Below, piece by piece: positions 25,741-34,103 of a stretch of 64,000 bases of DNA (positions are counted from its first letter, which is position 1; each line of letters opens with the position of its first letter). Below the pieces are notes generated by a model that made no database searches, was not told where the DNA came from, and saw only the letters and a list, made by a program, of their open reading frames with translations. Location: the NCBI RefSeq assembly GCF_003664125.1, contig NZ_RCCP01000004.1:62001-126000 (forward strand), in the 5' to 3' direction. This DNA comes from Planococcus citreus (GTDB taxonomy: Bacteria; Bacillota; Bacilli; Bacillales_A; Planococcaceae). Position numbers and translations under genes: made by a program.

Positions 25741-26157
25741 ATCTTTGGAGTAGAGAAGCGATCTAATCCTGATCCTGCCACCAACATTTTCGACTAAAGC
25801 ACCAATGTGCCAGACTCTACATCACAGGAAGCGATTCCCCCGCTAGCCGGCAACTGACTAAAGAAGCAGACCTAGTTGAACGCACCTTAGGCAATGAAAT
25901 CACTCAGCCGCCGAGCGACAAGGGTGAGCCGACGCAGTAAGACAAGTGTCCTTCTTGGCTTGCTGCCAAAGGCCAACCCAAAGCACGGGGGCGACTACTC
26001 AGGCGAAACTCAAACAAAGGCAAAAACAATTCGACAAGTAAACTCTCACTAGCTTCTAGCTTCTTATACATTTCTTCCGGGAAGCGATTCCCCTACTAAC
26101 CTGAAGCTCCGATAGAACAGCAAACACATTTCCGCAAGCTAACCCTCACTATCTCCA
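25741..26157 (+). repeat. Conserved non-coding module downstream of repeat B, copy 1
   Basis: Positions 25741-26029 align with 35107-35390. The best conserved blocks are CAGGAAGCGATTCCCCC with CTAGCCGGCAACTG (25834-25855), GGGTGAGCCGACG with AGTAAGACA (25922-25944), and CTGCCAAAGGCCAACCCAAA (25963-25982). The tail 26070-26157 contains a second, diverged partial copy of the GGAAGCGATTCCCC and AAGC.AACCCTCACTATCT parts. No gene is apparent. The module lies between two convergent genes. Confidence 0.7.
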
Positions 26158-26361
26158 CTAAGCTTCTTCAATGCGCACAAGCTCAGCACGCACGATGTGG
26201 AAGAGGTTCAAGACAATCGTCTTGCCCGCTGCATCTTCTACCGGAAGCAGGCTGACGGCAATGCCGATGAAATGGTCTTCAAGCGCGCCTTCAATGCGAA
26301 TGCCTTCCAACATGTCCCCATTTGTCAGCAAGATGTTGTAGACGTAGAATTTCTTTTTCAC
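26158..26361 (-). CDS. Small conserved-looking hypothetical protein (67 residues)
   Basis: A 67-residue soluble protein beginning MKKKFYVYNILLTNGDMLEG, read from GTG 26361 with AAAGGAGGAGCC just upstream. The frame runs further upstream to 26640, but no ribosome binding site supports a longer protein. It appears beta-rich with no signal peptide or Cys motifs. A YNILLTNGD...G-I...GAL pattern and a closing IVLNLFHIVRAELVRIEE recall small Sm-like or regulatory beta proteins, but I do not recognise a family. It is divergent from the following methyltransferase gene. Confidence 0.7.
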   Translation of the reverse strand: MKKKFYVYNILLTNGDMLEGIRIEGALEDHFIGIAVSLLPVEDAAGKTIVLNLFHIVRAELVRIEEA

Positions 26362-26482
26362 GACGGCTCCTCCTTTCCTGATCCAATTCACTGAAAAAGG
26401 CGTTTGAAAGTGGGCAGGGCGACGGATTTCCTTTACACTGATTATAATGCAAAACGCAACGGCATAGATAGGATGAGGAATT

Positions 26483-27673
26483 GTGAGAAACGAAATGACG
26501 GTAACAGTGAAAGATGTTTTGAGAAATGAATTGGCGAAAGGGTCTCCGCTCATCACAAAAGACGGATTGATGAGTGAAATCGATGCTCCGGAAGGCACAT
26601 TGCTGCGCCTCGTTGATAAAGACGGGGAATATTTGGGCACGGGTTATTACGGCGAACAGAACAAAGGCGCTGGTTGGATCTTGACGAGAAACCAGGACGA
26701 GGCAGTCGGCCAAGCCTTTATCGAACGCAAGCTGGAATTGGCGTTCAGCCGCCGCGAGAAATTCTTCAACAATCCGGAGACGACCGCTTTCCGTGTCTTC
26801 AACGGCGAAGGCGATGGTTTCGGTGGGTTGACGATCGATTATTATGCCGGATTCTATCTGCTGTCTTGGTATAGCGAAGGCGTCTATTCATTCCGCGAAG
26901 ACGTCGTGGCAGCTTTGGAGAATGTAGTGGAGTGCATCGGAATCTATGAGAAAAAACGGTTCGATACGAAAGGCCAGTATATCGAAGACGATGATTTCGT
27001 ATCGGGCGAGCGCGGAGAATTCCCGTTGATTGTTCAAGAGAATGGGATGAACTTCGCGGTATATTTAAACGACGGCGCAATGACCGGAATCTTTCTTGAC
27101 CAGCGCGATGTGCGCCAGGCGATCCGCACGAAATATGCAGACGGTAAAACCGTACTCAATACCTTTTCTTACACAGGGGCCTTTTCCGTGGCAGCGGCGC
27201 TTGGCGGTGCCGATAAGACGACGAGCGTGGATCTCGCGAAGCGCAGCTCAGCGAAAACGATTGAGCAGTTCAGCATCAACGGCATTGATTTCGACGAGCA
27301 GGACATTCTGGTGATGGATGTCTTCAATTATTTCAAATACGCGAAGCGCAAAAACCTGAAATTTGATATGGTCGTCCTCGATCCCCCAAGCTTTGCGCGC
27401 TCGAAAAAGCACGTTTTCAGTGCGGCGAAAGATTATACTAATTTGATGAAAGAAACGATCGATATTACGGCGCCGGAAGGCTTGATCGTCGCTTCCACCA
27501 ATAGCGCTTCATTCAATATGAAGAAGTTCACCCAAATGATCGATAAAGCATTCAAAGATAAAAACCAGAAATACAAAGTGGTGGAAACTTATAGCTTGCC
27601 GGCCGATTTCCACGTCGACAGAAGATTTCCGGAAGGCGATTATTTGAAAGTGCTATTCCTCCGTTTACTGTAA
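26483..27673 (+). CDS. Class I SAM-dependent rRNA methyltransferase, RlmI-like
   Basis: A 396-residue protein of the RlmI/YwbD group, which methylates a cytosine of 23S rRNA at C5. The N-terminal PUA-like domain (about 1-85) has the GEYLGTGYYGEQNKGAGWIL pattern. The catalytic domain contains GIFLDQRDVRQAIR, the SAM-binding motif VLNTFSYTGAFSVAAALGGA and the DPPSFARSKKHVF active-site motif. Start GTG 26483 follows GATGAGGA; ATG 26495 is possible. A TATAAT lies at 26443-26448 upstream. A terminator hairpin follows the gene. Confidence 0.88.
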   Translation: MRNEMTVTVKDVLRNELAKGSPLITKDGLMSEIDAPEGTLLRLVDKDGEYLGTGYYGEQNKGAGWILTRNQDEAVGQAFIERKLELAFSRREKFFNNPETTAFRVFNGEGDGFGGLTIDYYAGFYLLSWYSEGVYSFREDVVAALENVVECIGIYEKKRFDTKGQYIEDDDFVSGERGEFPLIVQENGMNFAVYLNDGAMTGIFLDQRDVRQAIRTKYADGKTVLNTFSYTGAFSVAAALGGADKTTSVDLAKRSSAKTIEQFSINGIDFDEQDILVMDVFNYFKYAKRKNLKFDMVVLDPPSFARSKKHVFSAAKDYTNLMKETIDITAPEGLIVASTNSASFNMKKFTQMIDKAFKDKNQKYKVVETYSLPADFHVDRRFPEGDYLKVLFLRLL

Positions 27674-27696
27674 GGCGGGCTCATAAGCAGAACAAA

Positions 27697-27742
27697 GAGC
27701 GCAGATGGGCATTCAATGGCGAATGTGCAACTGCGCTTTTTG
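27697..27742 (+). terminator. Terminator after the RlmI-like gene
   Basis: Sixteen-base arms GCGCAGATGGGCATTC and GAATGTGCAACTGCGC pair with three mismatches around AATGGC, followed by TTTTT. Confidence 0.75.
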
Positions 27743-27747
27743 TGCAT

Positions 27748-27776
27748 TTTATTGCCCGAATGAATTGGTTTATAAT
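27748..27776 (+). promoter_or_regulatory. Possible promoter of the MFS transporter gene
   Basis: TTTATT (27748-27753) and a perfect TATAAT (27771-27776) with a 17-base spacer, 33 bases before the start codon. Confidence 0.5.
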
Positions 27777-27809
27777 GGAAAAATAATTACCTAATTTGGA
27801 GGCGGCATA

Positions 27810-29024
27810 ATGGCAAAAGCAATATCCTCATCTTCGCTCGCGGGAAATCCGGTTTACCCGGTGATGTTCGCGATCGGCGGTGTCCATTTACTGAATGATT
27901 CCTTGCAGGCAGTGATTCCGGCGATGTTCCCGATTTTAGAGAAGGACCTGGGCTTGTCCTTCACACAGCTCGGGCTGATCGCTTTTGCGCTCAATATGGT
28001 GGCGTCTGTCTTGCAGCCAGTCATCGGTTTTGCGAGCGATAAAAAACCGATGCCTTACGCATTGCCGCTCGGCATGGTGTTCTCGTTCATCGGGATCGCG
28101 GGCTTGGCGTTTGCGCCCGAGTATTGGCTCATCTTGCTATCGGTCATTTTCCTCGGTTTCGGTTCTGCGGTCTTTCATCCGGAAGGTTCGCGCGTGTCGT
28201 ATATGGCAGCGGGATCAAGACGCGGCTTGTCGCAATCGATTTACCAAGTCGGCGGCAACTCCGGACAGGCACTGGCGCCTTTGATCAGTGCCTTTATCCT
28301 GGTGCCGCTTGGGCAACGGGGAGCGGCCTTGTTTCTTTTTGTCGCAGCACTTGGCATTTTCGTATTATCCAAAATTTCTGCCTGGTACAAGGCTCAGTTA
28401 GAGCGCGATAAGCTGGAGAAAGTGAAAAAAGCGGTATTGTCTTCTTTACCTCCTTTGACGAAAAAGCAAGTGGGCACTGCTTTGACTTTGCTGCTGTTGA
28501 TCATTTTCGCGCGTACTTTTTACATAACGACCATTACGAGTTTTTATATATTCCATTTAATGGATAATTATGGTGTGACGATTCAGCAAGGGCAAATGTT
28601 CATCTTCCTATTTCTTGGAATAGGGGCGTTCGGGACCTTTTTCGGCGGGCCGCTTGCAGACCGCATCGGCCGCAAGCGCGTCATCGTGCTGTCATTGATC
28701 GTGCCGATCCCGCTGGCGCTTGTGCTGCCATATGTGGCCTTGCCGATTGTCGCTGTCATTCTTGCCGTATTGGGCTTTTTCCTTATGTTGAGCTTTTCTG
28801 TCATGGTCGTCTACGCCCAGGAACTCGTACCGAGCAGAATCGGCACGATGTCTGGGCTGACGGTCGGCTTGGCATTTGGCATGGGGGCCATTGGAGCGGT
28901 CGCGATCGGTGTGTTGATGGATTCGATCGGAGTTTATGAAACGATGGTCATTATTTCTGTGCTGCCGATAGTCGGGCTGGTTGGCCTTGCTTTGCCGAAA
29001 GACCGGAAAATTGCTGCTGCGTAA
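27810..29024 (+). CDS. MFS transporter of the fosmidomycin-resistance (Fsr) type
   Basis: A 404-residue major facilitator with twelve predicted membrane segments. The N-terminus GGVHLLNDSLQAVIPAMFPI and the motif FHPEGSRVSYMAAGSRRGL...YQVGGNSGQALAP are those of the Fsr branch, which exports fosmidomycin and other drugs. The central loop (about 195-215) is charged. AGGCGG precedes the ATG. It is followed closely by an ABC exporter and a MerR regulator gene, which together look like a small drug-resistance block. Confidence 0.9.
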   Translation: MAKAISSSSLAGNPVYPVMFAIGGVHLLNDSLQAVIPAMFPILEKDLGLSFTQLGLIAFALNMVASVLQPVIGFASDKKPMPYALPLGMVFSFIGIAGLAFAPEYWLILLSVIFLGFGSAVFHPEGSRVSYMAAGSRRGLSQSIYQVGGNSGQALAPLISAFILVPLGQRGAALFLFVAALGIFVLSKISAWYKAQLERDKLEKVKKAVLSSLPPLTKKQVGTALTLLLLIIFARTFYITTITSFYIFHLMDNYGVTIQQGQMFIFLFLGIGAFGTFFGGPLADRIGRKRVIVLSLIVPIPLALVLPYVALPIVAVILAVLGFFLMLSFSVMVVYAQELVPSRIGTMSGLTVGLAFGMGAIGAVAIGVLMDSIGVYETMVIISVLPIVGLVGLALPKDRKIAAA

Positions 29025-29056
29025 ATGGCTTGAACGGATAGATAGGAGATGAAGTT

Positions 29057-30796
29057 ATGGAATCAATTCAGAGAAAACAAGGCATCAAGCCGTTTTTCAC
29101 ACTGTTAACCTCGATTAAAATCCCGAAATGGGCATTGATTTTTGGGTTGGCGACCAGTTTGGTCACGACGATCGTCGGCTTGCTCGTCCCGTTGTTGACG
29201 AGAGAGTTGGTGGACGGGTTTTCAGTAGAGGCATTGAGCGGAGGATTGATTGCCGCGCTTGCCGCTGCGTTTATCGTGCAGGCTGTCATTAACGGCGTAT
29301 CGATTTATTTATTGAGCATGGTCGGGCAGCGGATCGTGGCAGGGCTGCGCGAGCGCATGTGGCTTCATTTGCTGCGTTTGCGTGTCGGTTATTTCGACCA
29401 GCACGCAAGCGGGCAAACGGTGAGCCGTGTCGTCAATGATACCGGCATCGTCAGGAATCTCATCACCGATCATTTCCCGAATTTCGTGACCGGCATCATT
29501 ACGATCATCGGGGCGGTCGCGATCCTTCTTGTGCTGGACTGGAAAATGACTTTGATCATGATGCTCGCAGTGCCGCTGACGATTGCCATCATGATTCCGT
29601 TAGGTCGCAAGATGGCGAAGATTTCCCGCAGCTTGCAGGATGAGACCGCCGTATTCACGGGCGATGTCCAGCAGACGCTCGGGGAAATCCGCTTGATGAA
29701 ATCATCGACAGCGGAACGAGTGGAAGAGCAGCGCGGGCTTTCGGGCGTCCAGAAATTATACGGGCTCGGCATGAGAGAAGCGAAAGTCTATGCCTTGATC
29801 GGCCCGCTGATGTACTTGGTTGTCATGGTCGTTATCGTGATGATCATCGGCTACGGCGGTATCCGTGTTTCGGAAGGGTCGATGTCGACCGGATCCTTAG
29901 TCGCTTTTCTTCTCTATTTGTTCCAGATTGTTGTGCCGCTCGCTACGTTTGCGCGGTTCTTTACAGAGTTGCAAAAAGCGAGAGGAGCGACAGAACGCAT
30001 TATCGATATTTTGGAATTGCCGCTTGAAGAACAACAGCGCGGCATCGAAATGGACATCACCGGCAAAACGCTGCGCCTCGAAGACGTCAGTTTTGCCTAC
30101 GAAAACGGCGAGCCGGTGCTGCAGGGCGTGTCGTTTGAAGCACGGCCTGGCCAGAAGATTGCCTTTGCCGGGCCGAGTGGCGGAGGCAAGACCACCATTT
30201 TCGGGTTGATCGAGCGCTTTTACGAACCGACCGCTGGGACCATTACAATCGGTGATGTGCCGATTGGGGATGTGGCGATTGCTTCTTGGCGCGACCAGAT
30301 CGGCTATGTGTCACAGGAAAGCGCCATGATGGGCGGGACGATCCGTGCCAATCTGACTTATGGTTTGCCGGATGCGGACAGTTATGCAGATGAAGAGTTG
30401 TGGCGCGTGTCCCGAATGGCGTATGCCGAGGAGTTCATCGCTTCGTTTCCGGATGGATTGGATACGCAAGTCGGGGAACGTGGTGTTAAATTGTCCGGTG
30501 GGCAGAGGCAGCGCATTGCCATCGCACGCGCATTTTTGCGCGATCCAAAATTATTGATGATGGACGAAGCGACCGCGAGCCTCGACAGCCAATCGGAAGG
30601 CATCGTCGGACAGGCGCTCGGGCGTTTGATGGAAGGGCGCACGACACTCGTCATCGCCCATCGCTTGTCGACGATCGTCGATGCCGATCAAATTGTCTTT
30701 ATCGAAGGCGGGCGGGTCACCGGTATTGGAAACCACCGGGAGTTAACCGGGAAGCATATGCTCTACCGCGAATTCGCCGAGCAACAATTGACGTAA
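29057..30796 (+). CDS. BmrA-like multidrug ABC exporter (half transporter)
   Basis: A 579-residue half transporter that would work as a homodimer. Six membrane helices (about 25-310) are followed by the nucleotide-binding domain. It carries Walker A GPSGGGKTTIFGLIERF, the signature LSGGQRQRIAIARAF, Walker B LLMMDEATASLDS and the switch IAHRLST. Overall pattern and length match BmrA/YvcC of B. subtilis. It follows the MFS gene by 32 bases, with AGGAGATGAAGTT before its ATG. The following MerR gene starts 63 bases after its stop. Confidence 0.92.
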   Translation: MESIQRKQGIKPFFTLLTSIKIPKWALIFGLATSLVTTIVGLLVPLLTRELVDGFSVEALSGGLIAALAAAFIVQAVINGVSIYLLSMVGQRIVAGLRERMWLHLLRLRVGYFDQHASGQTVSRVVNDTGIVRNLITDHFPNFVTGIITIIGAVAILLVLDWKMTLIMMLAVPLTIAIMIPLGRKMAKISRSLQDETAVFTGDVQQTLGEIRLMKSSTAERVEEQRGLSGVQKLYGLGMREAKVYALIGPLMYLVVMVVIVMIIGYGGIRVSEGSMSTGSLVAFLLYLFQIVVPLATFARFFTELQKARGATERIIDILELPLEEQQRGIEMDITGKTLRLEDVSFAYENGEPVLQGVSFEARPGQKIAFAGPSGGGKTTIFGLIERFYEPTAGTITIGDVPIGDVAIASWRDQIGYVSQESAMMGGTIRANLTYGLPDADSYADEELWRVSRMAYAEEFIASFPDGLDTQVGERGVKLSGGQRQRIAIARAFLRDPKLLMMDEATASLDSQSEGIVGQALGRLMEGRTTLVIAHRLSTIVDADQIVFIEGGRVTGIGNHRELTGKHMLYREFAEQQLT

Positions 30797-30805
30797 TGTT
30801 TTTTC

Positions 30806-30836
30806 TTGACCTTGACGCTGCGTCAAGGTTTAAGAT
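30806..30836 (+). promoter_or_regulatory. MerR-type promoter with perfect palindromic operator
   Basis: TTGACC (30806-30811) and TAAGAT (30831-30836) are separated by 19 bases, the long spacer typical of MerR-activated promoters. Within it, ACCTTGACGC (30809-30818) and GCGTCAAGGT (30820-30829) form a perfect palindrome around a single T. It precedes the TipA-type regulator gene. Confidence 0.85.
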
Positions 30837-30858
30837 GAAGTCATCAGGAGGTGGCGGC

Positions 30859-31620
30859 ATGTATACAGTGCAGAAATTGGCAACGCTTGCCGGTGTGAGC
30901 GCGCGCACTTTGCGCTATTACGATTCGATCGGCTTATTGACGCCGCAGAAAAACGAATCCGGCTACCGATTGTACGGGAGCGCAGAAATTGACCGTCTCC
31001 AGCTCATCTTGTTTTACCGGGAGCTCGGTTTTGGGCTTCATGACATCGCGAAGCTGTTGGACGAGCCGGGTTTTGATGAAACCGAAGCGTTGATCGGGCA
31101 GCGGGAACAGTTGATGCGGGAACGCAGCCGCCTGGACCTTTTGATTACAAATGTGGAGAAAACGATTTCCACAAAACAAGGGGAGAGTCGAATGGCAGAT
31201 CATGAAAAGTTCGAAGGATTCAAGAAGCAGCTGGTCGAGGACAATGAAGCGGCTTTTGGGAAAGAAATCCGCGAGAAATACGGCGACGCGGAAGTCGACC
31301 GTTCAAATGCCAAAATGCTCGGCATGGGCCAGGAACAATATGAAGCATTCAAACGCCTTGAGCAGGAGATCCTGGAAAAGCTGGAGCATGCGCTGAAAGA
31401 AGGCGAACCGGCGGGAGCCGCGGGACAGGAAATTGCCGATTTACACCGGCAGTGGCTTGGGTTTACATGGGGCAGCTACGAGCCGAAAGCGCATGCCGGA
31501 CTGGCGGAAATGTATGTCGCGGATGAACGCTTCGCGGCTTATTATGAAAAAGCCGGCGAAGGGGCAGCACAATATTTGCGGGATGCGATCATCGTCTATA
31601 CAGATCAGCAAATTGAATAA
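30859..31620 (+). CDS. MerR-family regulator with TipAS antibiotic-binding domain
   Basis: A 253-residue protein with the winged helix-turn-helix of MerR (YTVQKLATLAGVSARTLRYY, then DSIGLLTPQKNESGYRLYG) and a long dimer helix. From about residue 115 it has a TipAS-type domain (FKKQLVEDNEAAFGKEIREK to YLRDAIIVYTDQQIE) that in relatives covalently binds thiopeptides or senses drugs. B. subtilis Mta has the same layout and activates efflux pumps. ATG 30859 follows AGGAGGTGGCGGC; the frame to 30796 lies inside the promoter. It probably controls its own expression, and perhaps efflux genes. Confidence 0.9.
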   Translation: MYTVQKLATLAGVSARTLRYYDSIGLLTPQKNESGYRLYGSAEIDRLQLILFYRELGFGLHDIAKLLDEPGFDETEALIGQREQLMRERSRLDLLITNVEKTISTKQGESRMADHEKFEGFKKQLVEDNEAAFGKEIREKYGDAEVDRSNAKMLGMGQEQYEAFKRLEQEILEKLEHALKEGEPAGAAGQEIADLHRQWLGFTWGSYEPKAHAGLAEMYVADERFAAYYEKAGEGAAQYLRDAIIVYTDQQIE

Positions 31621-31623
31621 AAA

Positions 31624-31651
31624 TGGGCCCGCCTGCTTGCGGGCCTTTTTT
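31624..31651 (+). terminator. Terminator after the MerR-family gene
   Basis: Stem GGCCCGC / GCGGGCC with loop CTGCTT and a run of T. Confidence 0.9.
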
Positions 31652-31716
31652 GGTTTCAATCGGCAAGGCACGGGAATGGAAGTAAACAATAATAAGAGAA
31701 GACGGGGGTGGGGAAG

Positions 31717-32463
31717 ATGCTAACAGTGATGAGCTTTAATATTGCATCAGGCAAGCGAATCGACGGAAAGCTGGACCTTGAACTAACGGCCCAAGCGATT
31801 GAACAAGGACAAGTGGATGTCGCCGGATTACAGGAAGTGGACCGGAACTTTTCTTCCCGCAGCCGTTTTTGGGATCAGGCCAAATGGCTTTCCAACCGGC
31901 TTGGCATGCACATGGCGTATGGGCCAAATCTGGTTGACAGGGGAGCCGGGGGCGTGCGGCCGAAGCGTGAATACGGCAACGCCATATTGAGCCGCTATCC
32001 GGTCGTGTCATTCCGCAACCATGATTTGAGCGCAGTCGAAGTCCATCCCGAAGAATTCGAGCCGCGCGGGATGCTCGAAGCGGTCATTGAAATGGAGGGG
32101 TTCCGGTTTTCTTTCTATAACACGCATCTATCGCTGATTGATGAGGAAGTGGACCGCAGCTTGACGGAAATCATTGCCATCACGACCGATAATCCGCTGC
32201 CGCAAGTGCTGGTGGGGGATTTCAATGCTGCGCCTTCTACCAAACATATCCAGCGATTTTCCAAGCATTTTTATAACGCGTTCGGTTCGGGTCCTTATCC
32301 CGATACGTATAAAAAACAAGGCGACCACGGACAAAAAATCGATTATATTTTCCACGATGCCCATTTTCAATCATTGGAGACATGGACCATCGATACCGAG
32401 GCATCGGATCATGTTCCAATTGTGGCAAAAATCAGAAATTTACAAAACTCTAACAATTTTTAA
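31717..32463 (+). CDS. Endonuclease/exonuclease/phosphatase-fold hydrolase, copy 1
   Basis: A 248-residue metal-dependent hydrolase of the EEP (DNase I-like) superfamily. Visible active-site blocks are MSFNIASG at the N-terminus, GLQEVDRN (metal-binding Glu), YNTHLSL, VGDFNAAP and the terminal SDHVPIV. Family members cleave nucleic acids or phosphoesters; no signal peptide is seen, so it is likely cytoplasmic. ATG 31717 has GGGGTGGGG upstream; GTG 31708 is inside that site. A paralogue follows after about 100 bases. Confidence 0.87.
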   Translation: MLTVMSFNIASGKRIDGKLDLELTAQAIEQGQVDVAGLQEVDRNFSSRSRFWDQAKWLSNRLGMHMAYGPNLVDRGAGGVRPKREYGNAILSRYPVVSFRNHDLSAVEVHPEEFEPRGMLEAVIEMEGFRFSFYNTHLSLIDEEVDRSLTEIIAITTDNPLPQVLVGDFNAAPSTKHIQRFSKHFYNAFGSGPYPDTYKKQGDHGQKIDYIFHDAHFQSLETWTIDTEASDHVPIVAKIRNLQNSNNF

Positions 32464-32496
32464 CCTGTTTTTAACTTACAAAAGCGCCATCCTTGC

Positions 32497-32502
32497 TATA
32501 AT
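32497..32502 (+). promoter_or_regulatory. Extended -10 promoter before the second EEP gene
   Basis: TGCTATAAT forms an extended -10 box. TTAACT lies 20 bases upstream and is a weak -35 box. This suggests that copy 2 has its own promoter. Confidence 0.5.
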
Positions 32503-32559
32503 TAAGGGGACAATTGCAGCTGCCACTGATTCGTTTCAACCAGAAAAGGAGATGGTCTC

Positions 32560-33408
32560 ATGCACGGCGATGCCAGCAGGACACCAACAGTGAAAGTGAT
32601 GTCGTTCAATATTGCCCATGGAATGGGAATGGATGGCGAAGTGGATTTAGAAAGAACCGCACAAGTGATTGAAGCGTCGGGAGCTACCATAGTGGCACTT
32701 CAGGAAGTCGACCGTTATTTTTCAGCCCGCAGTTTTTATATGGATCAGGTCGAATGGCTTTCCGAACGGCTCGGGATGTACGCCGCATATGGCGCCAATT
32801 TGAACCAAGCGCCGGATGACCCAGAACGCCCGAACCGCCAGTACGGCAATGCTACGTTAAGCCTTTATCCAATCAAGTACGCAGAAAACCATTTTTTGAC
32901 GCAAGTCGTAACCGACATCTATAATAATGAGCAGCGAGGCGTTCTCGAGACAGTAATTGAAGTCGGAGGCACTTACCTCAAAGTGTTGAATGCCCATTTA
33001 GCGTTGAAAGATGAAGAGCTTGAAATGAGCATTGCGGAAATATTGGAGATTGCCGGCAAGAGCCATTTCCCGAAAATCATCGCGGGTGATTTCAATGCAC
33101 CGCCGACCCATCGTCATTTGGCGCATCTTCATCAGACCATGACAGATGTCTTCTTGAAAGTGAAGCGCGGCGACGCCTACACGTACCCATCTCCTTATGA
33201 AAATCATGAAACTGGCGAATCGTTTAAGCCGATGACGCGCATCGACTATATTTTTGCCGACCGCGGCTTTGACGTGCGGGATGCAGAAAAAATCGAAACG
33301 GCTGTATCGGATCATTTGCCGATCACTGCAGAGCTCGTCTGGACACAGAAACATGACTCGGCTGCGATTATCGTACCTGCAGCTCAACCAGCCAAACAAA
33401 AAATTTAA
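32560..33408 (+). CDS. Endonuclease/exonuclease/phosphatase-fold hydrolase, copy 2
   Basis: A 282-residue paralogue of the preceding gene. The same blocks appear: MSFNIAHGMGMDG, ALQEVDRYF, LNAHLALKDEE, AGDFNAPP, TRIDYIFADRG and SDHLPITAEL. It differs by an extra N-terminal segment and a longer Lys/Gln-rich tail of about 25 residues, and by the loop around residues 85-110. AAAGGAGATGG precedes the ATG. It has its own putative promoter. The two copies probably arose by tandem duplication and then drifted apart. Confidence 0.87.
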   Translation: MHGDASRTPTVKVMSFNIAHGMGMDGEVDLERTAQVIEASGATIVALQEVDRYFSARSFYMDQVEWLSERLGMYAAYGANLNQAPDDPERPNRQYGNATLSLYPIKYAENHFLTQVVTDIYNNEQRGVLETVIEVGGTYLKVLNAHLALKDEELEMSIAEILEIAGKSHFPKIIAGDFNAPPTHRHLAHLHQTMTDVFLKVKRGDAYTYPSPYENHETGESFKPMTRIDYIFADRGFDVRDAEKIETAVSDHLPITAELVWTQKHDSAAIIVPAAQPAKQKI

Positions 33409-33413
33409 ACACC

Positions 33414-33448
33414 AAAAAGCCGCCGGCCAAATTGCCGGCGGCTTTTTT
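33414..33448. terminator. Bidirectional terminator between the EEP gene and yhhQ
   Basis: AAAAAGCCGCCGGC pairs with GCCGGCGGCTTTTT around the loop CAAATT. A and T runs flank both sides. Confidence 0.92.
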
Positions 33449-33461
33449 ATGCATGAATCGT

Positions 33462-34091
33462 TCAAGCGAAGCTTTTTTGAGTGGCTGTCTTGGAGCGGCG
33501 CGCGAGTTTGACGAGCAAGTAGACGAGCGGCGTGTCCGCTGCTGCAACCACCCATTTGAATAAATACTGCGTCAAAATCATGGCAGCCAACGCCGACAGC
33601 GGCATCGTCCCATAAAAAGCGATGGTGATGAAAATCGTCGTATCCACCAATTGGCTAACCATCGTCGAGGCATTATTACGCAGCCACAATTTCGATTCGC
33701 CGTTACGTGCTTTTAATTTATGGAAAATCGTGACGTCTAGGTTTTGGCTGATGAAATAAGACACCAAACTCGCAAGCGTCACCCGAAAGCCTGCTGAGAA
33801 GATCGATTCAAACGCTGCCTGGTCCGCAAAAAACGGCGCAGAGGGCAAATGAATGGCCGCAAAGATGAACGCCAGCGCTGCGAGTTGTGTGATAAACCCA
33901 GCCATGACCGTTTGGCGCGCGGCTTCTTTTCCGTACACTTCCGCGATCGTGTCAGTGATTGGGAACGTGAAGACATAGACGATGACTGCAGCCGGCAGCA
34001 CCGCCCATTCGTTGATCGAAAATAATTTCACGGCCAAAATATTCGACAGGATGAGCAAACCGACAAAAGCGCCGTTTAAATAAAGTAGCAT
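33462..34091 (-). CDS. yhhQ: Queuosine precursor transporter, YhhQ/VUT family
   Basis: A 209-residue membrane protein with six hydrophobic segments. Typical YhhQ patterns are NILAVKLFSI, VYVFTFPITDTIAEVYG and NASTMVSQLVDTTIFI. The family imports the deazapurine precursors preQ0/preQ1 of tRNA queuosine. It is encoded 12 bases after queF, whose product makes preQ1, and both lie behind a preQ1 riboswitch. This agrees closely with the assigned role. Confidence 0.93.
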   Translation of the reverse strand: MLLYLNGAFVGLLILSNILAVKLFSINEWAVLPAAVIVYVFTFPITDTIAEVYGKEAARQTVMAGFITQLAALAFIFAAIHLPSAPFFADQAAFESIFSAGFRVTLASLVSYFISQNLDVTIFHKLKARNGESKLWLRNNASTMVSQLVDTTIFITIAFYGTMPLSALAAMILTQYLFKWVVAAADTPLVYLLVKLARRSKTATQKSFA

Positions 34092-34103
34092 GAGCGGTTC
34101 TCC

